Below are positions 61,517-64,000 of a stretch of DNA of 64,000 bases, piece after piece (position 1 is the first letter of the stretch; every line of letters begins with the position of its first letter). The notes under the pieces were generated by a model that was not told where the DNA came from, ran no database searches, and saw only the letters and a list, made by a program, of their open reading frames with translations. The position numbers were made by a program, and so were the translations under genes. The DNA is from Methanomassiliicoccaceae archaeon UBA472 (GTDB lineage: Archaea; Thermoplasmatota; Thermoplasmata; Methanomassiliicoccales; UBA472): NCBI GenBank assembly GCA_002497075.1, contig DAML01000026.1, positions 1 to 64,000 on the forward strand. Reading direction: 5' to 3'.

Positions 61517-62319
61517 AGGGTCCCCATCAGCTTCTCTCTGGTCCGGGCGTAGAAGCCTTTTCCGAAGCTGACGAAGCGCGCCCGGTCCGGGGCGGCCTTG
61601 AACTCCACCGTCTCGTTACCGGCCATGAGCAGTTCCTGCTGGCCGTCCACGACCACAACGCACTCCTTGGGGCGTACGACCTGCACGGTGATACGGCTGC
61701 TGGCCGGGACCACCACCGGGCGGGCGGAGAACTTGAACGGGGCCATTGGCGCGATGACGAGAGCTTCCACCCGCGGATCGATCAGCGGGGCGCCCAGGCT
61801 CATGGCGTAGCAGGTCGAGCCGGTGGGGGTGGCCACAACGATCCCGTCCGCCCTCACGTTCATGGCCATCTCCCCGTCCACGAACACCTGGAAGTGGCGG
61901 ATCTTGGCCACATGGGCGGTGTGCAGCACCGCCTCGTTCATGGCGTCCAGCATGCGCTTCCCGCCCACGGTGGTCTGCAGCTTGATGCGCTCCTCCAGTT
62001 CGTAGTTGCCGTGGAGCACGTTATCGATGGCCTCCTCCAGCTCCTCCTCCGAGGCGACCGTGAGGAACCCCAGGTCACCGGCGTTTATGCCCAGTATCGG
62101 GGCCTTGTTGTGCTGCAATGCCCTGAGTATCGTCCCGTCGCCCCCGACGGTGACCATCATGTCCACTTCCATTTCCTCCAGGCGCAGGCCCTTGGTCTTG
62201 AACCGCTCGGCCATCTCCTTCTCCAGCAGCACCTCGTGCCCCTTGAGCAGGTCCAAGGTCCTCTTGGCCATGCGCGGGGCGTCGGGTATGTTCATGTTGA
62301 CGCTCATCCCGAACCTCAT
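61510..62319 (-). CDS. nadK: NAD kinase
   Basis: A 269-residue ATP-NAD kinase that makes NADP. The diagnostic VGGDGTILRA and later VRADGIVVATPTGSTCYAMS motifs are present. ATG 62319 overlaps the phosphatase stop (ATGA); a GTG at 62328 is further upstream. In Methanocaldococcus the two activities are fused in one protein; here they are adjacent genes. Confidence 0.94.
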   Translation of the reverse strand: MRFGMSVNMNIPDAPRMAKRTLDLLKGHEVLLEKEMAERFKTKGLRLEEMEVDMMVTVGGDGTILRALQHNKAPILGINAGDLGFLTVASEEELEEAIDNVLHGNYELEERIKLQTTVGGKRMLDAMNEAVLHTAHVAKIRHFQVFVDGEMAMNVRADGIVVATPTGSTCYAMSLGAPLIDPRVEALVIAPMAPFKFSARPVVVPASSRITVQVVRPKECVVVVDGQQELLMAGNETVEFKAAPDRARFVSFGKGFYARTREKLMGTLC

Positions 62320-63119
62320 AGCAGCCACCTCAGCAATGCCACGTCCCCCGCGGCCAGGCAGTTCGCCCGGACCTCCAGGTCCAGGCTCATGTCCAGTACG
62401 TTTCCCTCAAGATCGTAAAGCTCCCCGCCGGCTTCCCGCAGGATCAGGGTGCTGGCGGCGATGTCCACTACTCTCAGCGCTCTCCGGTACACCTCGGAAT
62501 GCAGGTAGAAACCGTCGGCCAGTCCCGCCGCCACCAGGCACATTTCCAACGACGAGCAGCCCATGGAACGGGTGCGTCGGGCCTTGCGCAGCACGCCGTT
62601 GGCGGTGGCCGCAGAGAATTTTCCCAAGTACACGAACAGCACCGAACTTTCCAGATCGCATTTTCTGACGTGAATGGGCTTGCCGTTCCAGGTCGCCCCT
62701 TTACCTTTTTCTGCATAGAACTGGTCCCCGGTCACCAGGTTCCGGACGATGCCGTGGGTGGCGTCGTTCATGCTTTTCGTGCAGACGGCCAGGGAGACGC
62801 TGTAGAACGGGATGCCCATCAGAGCGTTGTATGTTCCGTCCACCGGGTCCATGACCAGAGTGCGTTCGTAACCCCGGTCCACGAAACCCGCCTCCTCGCT
62901 CAGAACGTTCAACGGAACCTTCCTCTCGTCCATCAATCTCAGGAGCAGGTCCTCGGCGGCCTGGTCAATGCGGCAGGTTGGCGTTCCGTCGGCACCCATG
63001 CCCACCTCGGCGGCCCTCTCGCTGAACGCGCACTCCTGGTCGATGCTGCCGGCCACCGAGGCGGCCAGCCATTCCAAAGTTTCCCTCATCCCCCTGGATA
63101 TTGGCGGAGGGTTATTCAT
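62316..63119 (-). CDS. inositol monophosphatase / NADP phosphatase family
   Basis: A 267-residue Mg-dependent phosphatase. Metal motifs EEAGF, DPVDGTYN and, near the C-terminus, VVDIAASTLI are typical of the archaeal IMPase/FBPase group. ATG 63119 is chosen (a TATA-like GTATAAAC lies about 33 bases upstream). The ATGA overlap with nadK suggests it acts on NADP(H) or in the same pathway. Inositol or fructose-bisphosphate activity is also possible. Confidence 0.88.
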   Translation of the reverse strand: MNNPPPISRGMRETLEWLAASVAGSIDQECAFSERAAEVGMGADGTPTCRIDQAAEDLLLRLMDERKVPLNVLSEEAGFVDRGYERTLVMDPVDGTYNALMGIPFYSVSLAVCTKSMNDATHGIVRNLVTGDQFYAEKGKGATWNGKPIHVRKCDLESSVLFVYLGKFSAATANGVLRKARRTRSMGCSSLEMCLVAAGLADGFYLHSEVYRRALRVVDIAASTLILREAGGELYDLEGNVLDMSLDLEVRANCLAAGDVALLRWLL

Positions 63120-63200
63120 AATTGCGCCAGTGAACATTCATGGAAACGGTTTATACGGAACAAGCCGTTCCCTTTACGCCCCACGTGGCAGAGGGATCGT

Positions 63201-64000
63201 TTGGGAGAACAAGTCATCTCGTTGGCGGCTAAGGGAGATACCAAGGAAATAGGCGGGAAGGCCCGCAACCTGATGGACCTGATGGCCGCAGGGTTCCCGG
63301 TGCCGGAGGGATGGGTGGTCAGCACCGCGGCCTATGAGCAGTTCCTGGACAGGAACGGCCTGAGGCAGCGCATCTCTGACGCGCTCAATGGCCTGGATCA
63401 TAAGGACGCGGTCAAGGTGGTCCGCTGCGCCGAAAGCATACGCGGCTGGATGATGGCCGGAGAGATGGACCCCGAGCTTGCGGAACGGCTTACCGAGGAG
63501 ACCGCTAACTTCGGACCTTCCGGACTGTGGGCGGTGCGTTCCTCGGCGATAGCGGAAGATCTTGAGCAGGCCTCCTTCGCCGGTCAGCAGGACACTTACC
63601 TTAACGTGACCAGGGAGAGGCTGGCCGAGAGCGTTAAGAAATGCTGGGCCTCCTACTGGAACGACCGGGCCATAGAGTACCGCCACGACAAGGGCGTAGG
63701 CCATCTTGACACCGGCATGGCGGTGGTCGTGCAGCACATGGTGAACGCCGATTCCTCGGGGATCATGTTCACCTCCGACCCCATCACCGGCGAGGAGATC
63801 ATCGTGATCGAATCCAGCTGGGGACTGGGCGAGTCGATTGCCTCCGGTCTGGTGACGCCGGACCGCTTCGTCTGCGACGCCTCCACGGGAGAGGTCGAGG
63901 AGTCCAAGATCAACAGCAAGTCCCAGGCGATCTTCCTTTCCCCGGAAGGGGAGAAGGTGGTGGACGTGCCCGAATCGGAGCGCAGCCGGCCGTCGCTGAC
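63201..64000 (+). CDS. ppsA: phosphoenolpyruvate synthase, N-terminal part (cut by window edge)
   Basis: About 266 residues of a PEP synthase/PPDK-type enzyme: LAAKGDTKEIGGKARNL, FPVPEGWVV, LWAVRSSAIAEDLEQASFAG and MFTSDPITGEEIIVIESSWG mark the ATP-binding domain. It makes PEP from pyruvate with ATP for gluconeogenesis. Start TTG 63201 has GAGGG 5 bases before it; the frame has no stop to base 64000. Divergent from the phosphatase/nadK operon. Confidence 0.9.
   Translation, partial: MGEQVISLAAKGDTKEIGGKARNLMDLMAAGFPVPEGWVVSTAAYEQFLDRNGLRQRISDALNGLDHKDAVKVVRCAESIRGWMMAGEMDPELAERLTEETANFGPSGLWAVRSSAIAEDLEQASFAGQQDTYLNVTRERLAESVKKCWASYWNDRAIEYRHDKGVGHLDTGMAVVVQHMVNADSSGIMFTSDPITGEEIIVIESSWGLGESIASGLVTPDRFVCDASTGEVEESKINSKSQAIFLSPEGEKVVDVPESERSRPSL

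Overview
This 64 kb window is a gene-dense archaeal chromosome segment with an apparent G+C of about 58-60% (judged by eye). It shows archaeal versions of RNA polymerase subunit N, ribosomal proteins L18e, L13 and S9, type II GAPDH, a MenA/UbiA-type prenyltransferase, an A24 prepilin peptidase, and TATA-box promoters placed 25-30 bases before start codons, which suggests leaderless mRNAs. A fusion of the O6-alkylguanine alkyltransferase active-site domain to endonuclease V (20904-21848) is known from Thermoplasmatales such as Ferroplasma, so I infer a Thermoplasmata-related euryarchaeon, possibly near Methanomassiliicoccales. No rRNA is present to settle this.

Layout. 1-5: acetolactate synthase (cut by the left edge), a GrpB-like protein, then a LuxE-like / LuxC-like / SDR / UbiA run. 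6-13 kb: radical SAM protein, small membrane protein, GAPDH, ABC-2 exporter, phosphoglycerate kinase and an HdrD-like Fe-S protein. 13-20.3 kb: a lysine operon lrp-dapA-dapB-aspartokinase-lysA-dapF-dapL plus a methyltransferase, i.e. the diaminopimelate aminotransferase route. 20.5-26.9 kb: DNA-repair fusion, nitroreductase, MscS channel, prepilin peptidase, AmrS-like radical SAM and ThiL. 27-32 kb: one 1723-residue cell-surface protein. 32-42 kb: LarA-like nickel enzyme with an HdrD-like partner, DHPS, BioY, TrpD-like transferase, Zn dehydrogenase, membrane metallopeptidase, flavin and Fe-S proteins. 42-48 kb: TrkH/TrkA, YeiH-like transporter, tRNA-Pro and the rpl18e-rplM-rpsI-rpoN operon. 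48-49.9 kb: endonuclease IV-like protein and HxlB.

The most remarkable segment is 49865-52095 on the minus strand: a compact four-gene cassette encoding an E1-like activating enzyme, a ubiquitin-like protein whose C-terminus is Gly-Gly followed by two extra residues, an E2 that keeps the eukaryotic HPN motif and catalytic Cys, and an Rpn11/CSN5-like JAMM protease. The last three genes overlap by 4 bases each. It looks like a complete ubiquitin-type conjugation and deconjugation system without a visible E3. It starts from a compact intergenic region shared with a divergent polyphosphate operon (ppk1, a CHAD-phosphoesterase-HD fusion, and ppx).

The right end (58-64 kb) carries a small conserved archaeal protein, GlmM-like and GlmU-like enzymes of nucleotide-sugar synthesis, a second, simpler JAMM protein in an operon with NAD kinase and an inositol-monophosphatase-family enzyme, and the start of phosphoenolpyruvate synthase, cut by the right edge. 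No CRISPR array, insertion sequence, integrase or rRNA was seen, and no stretch over 300 bases lacks a gene.
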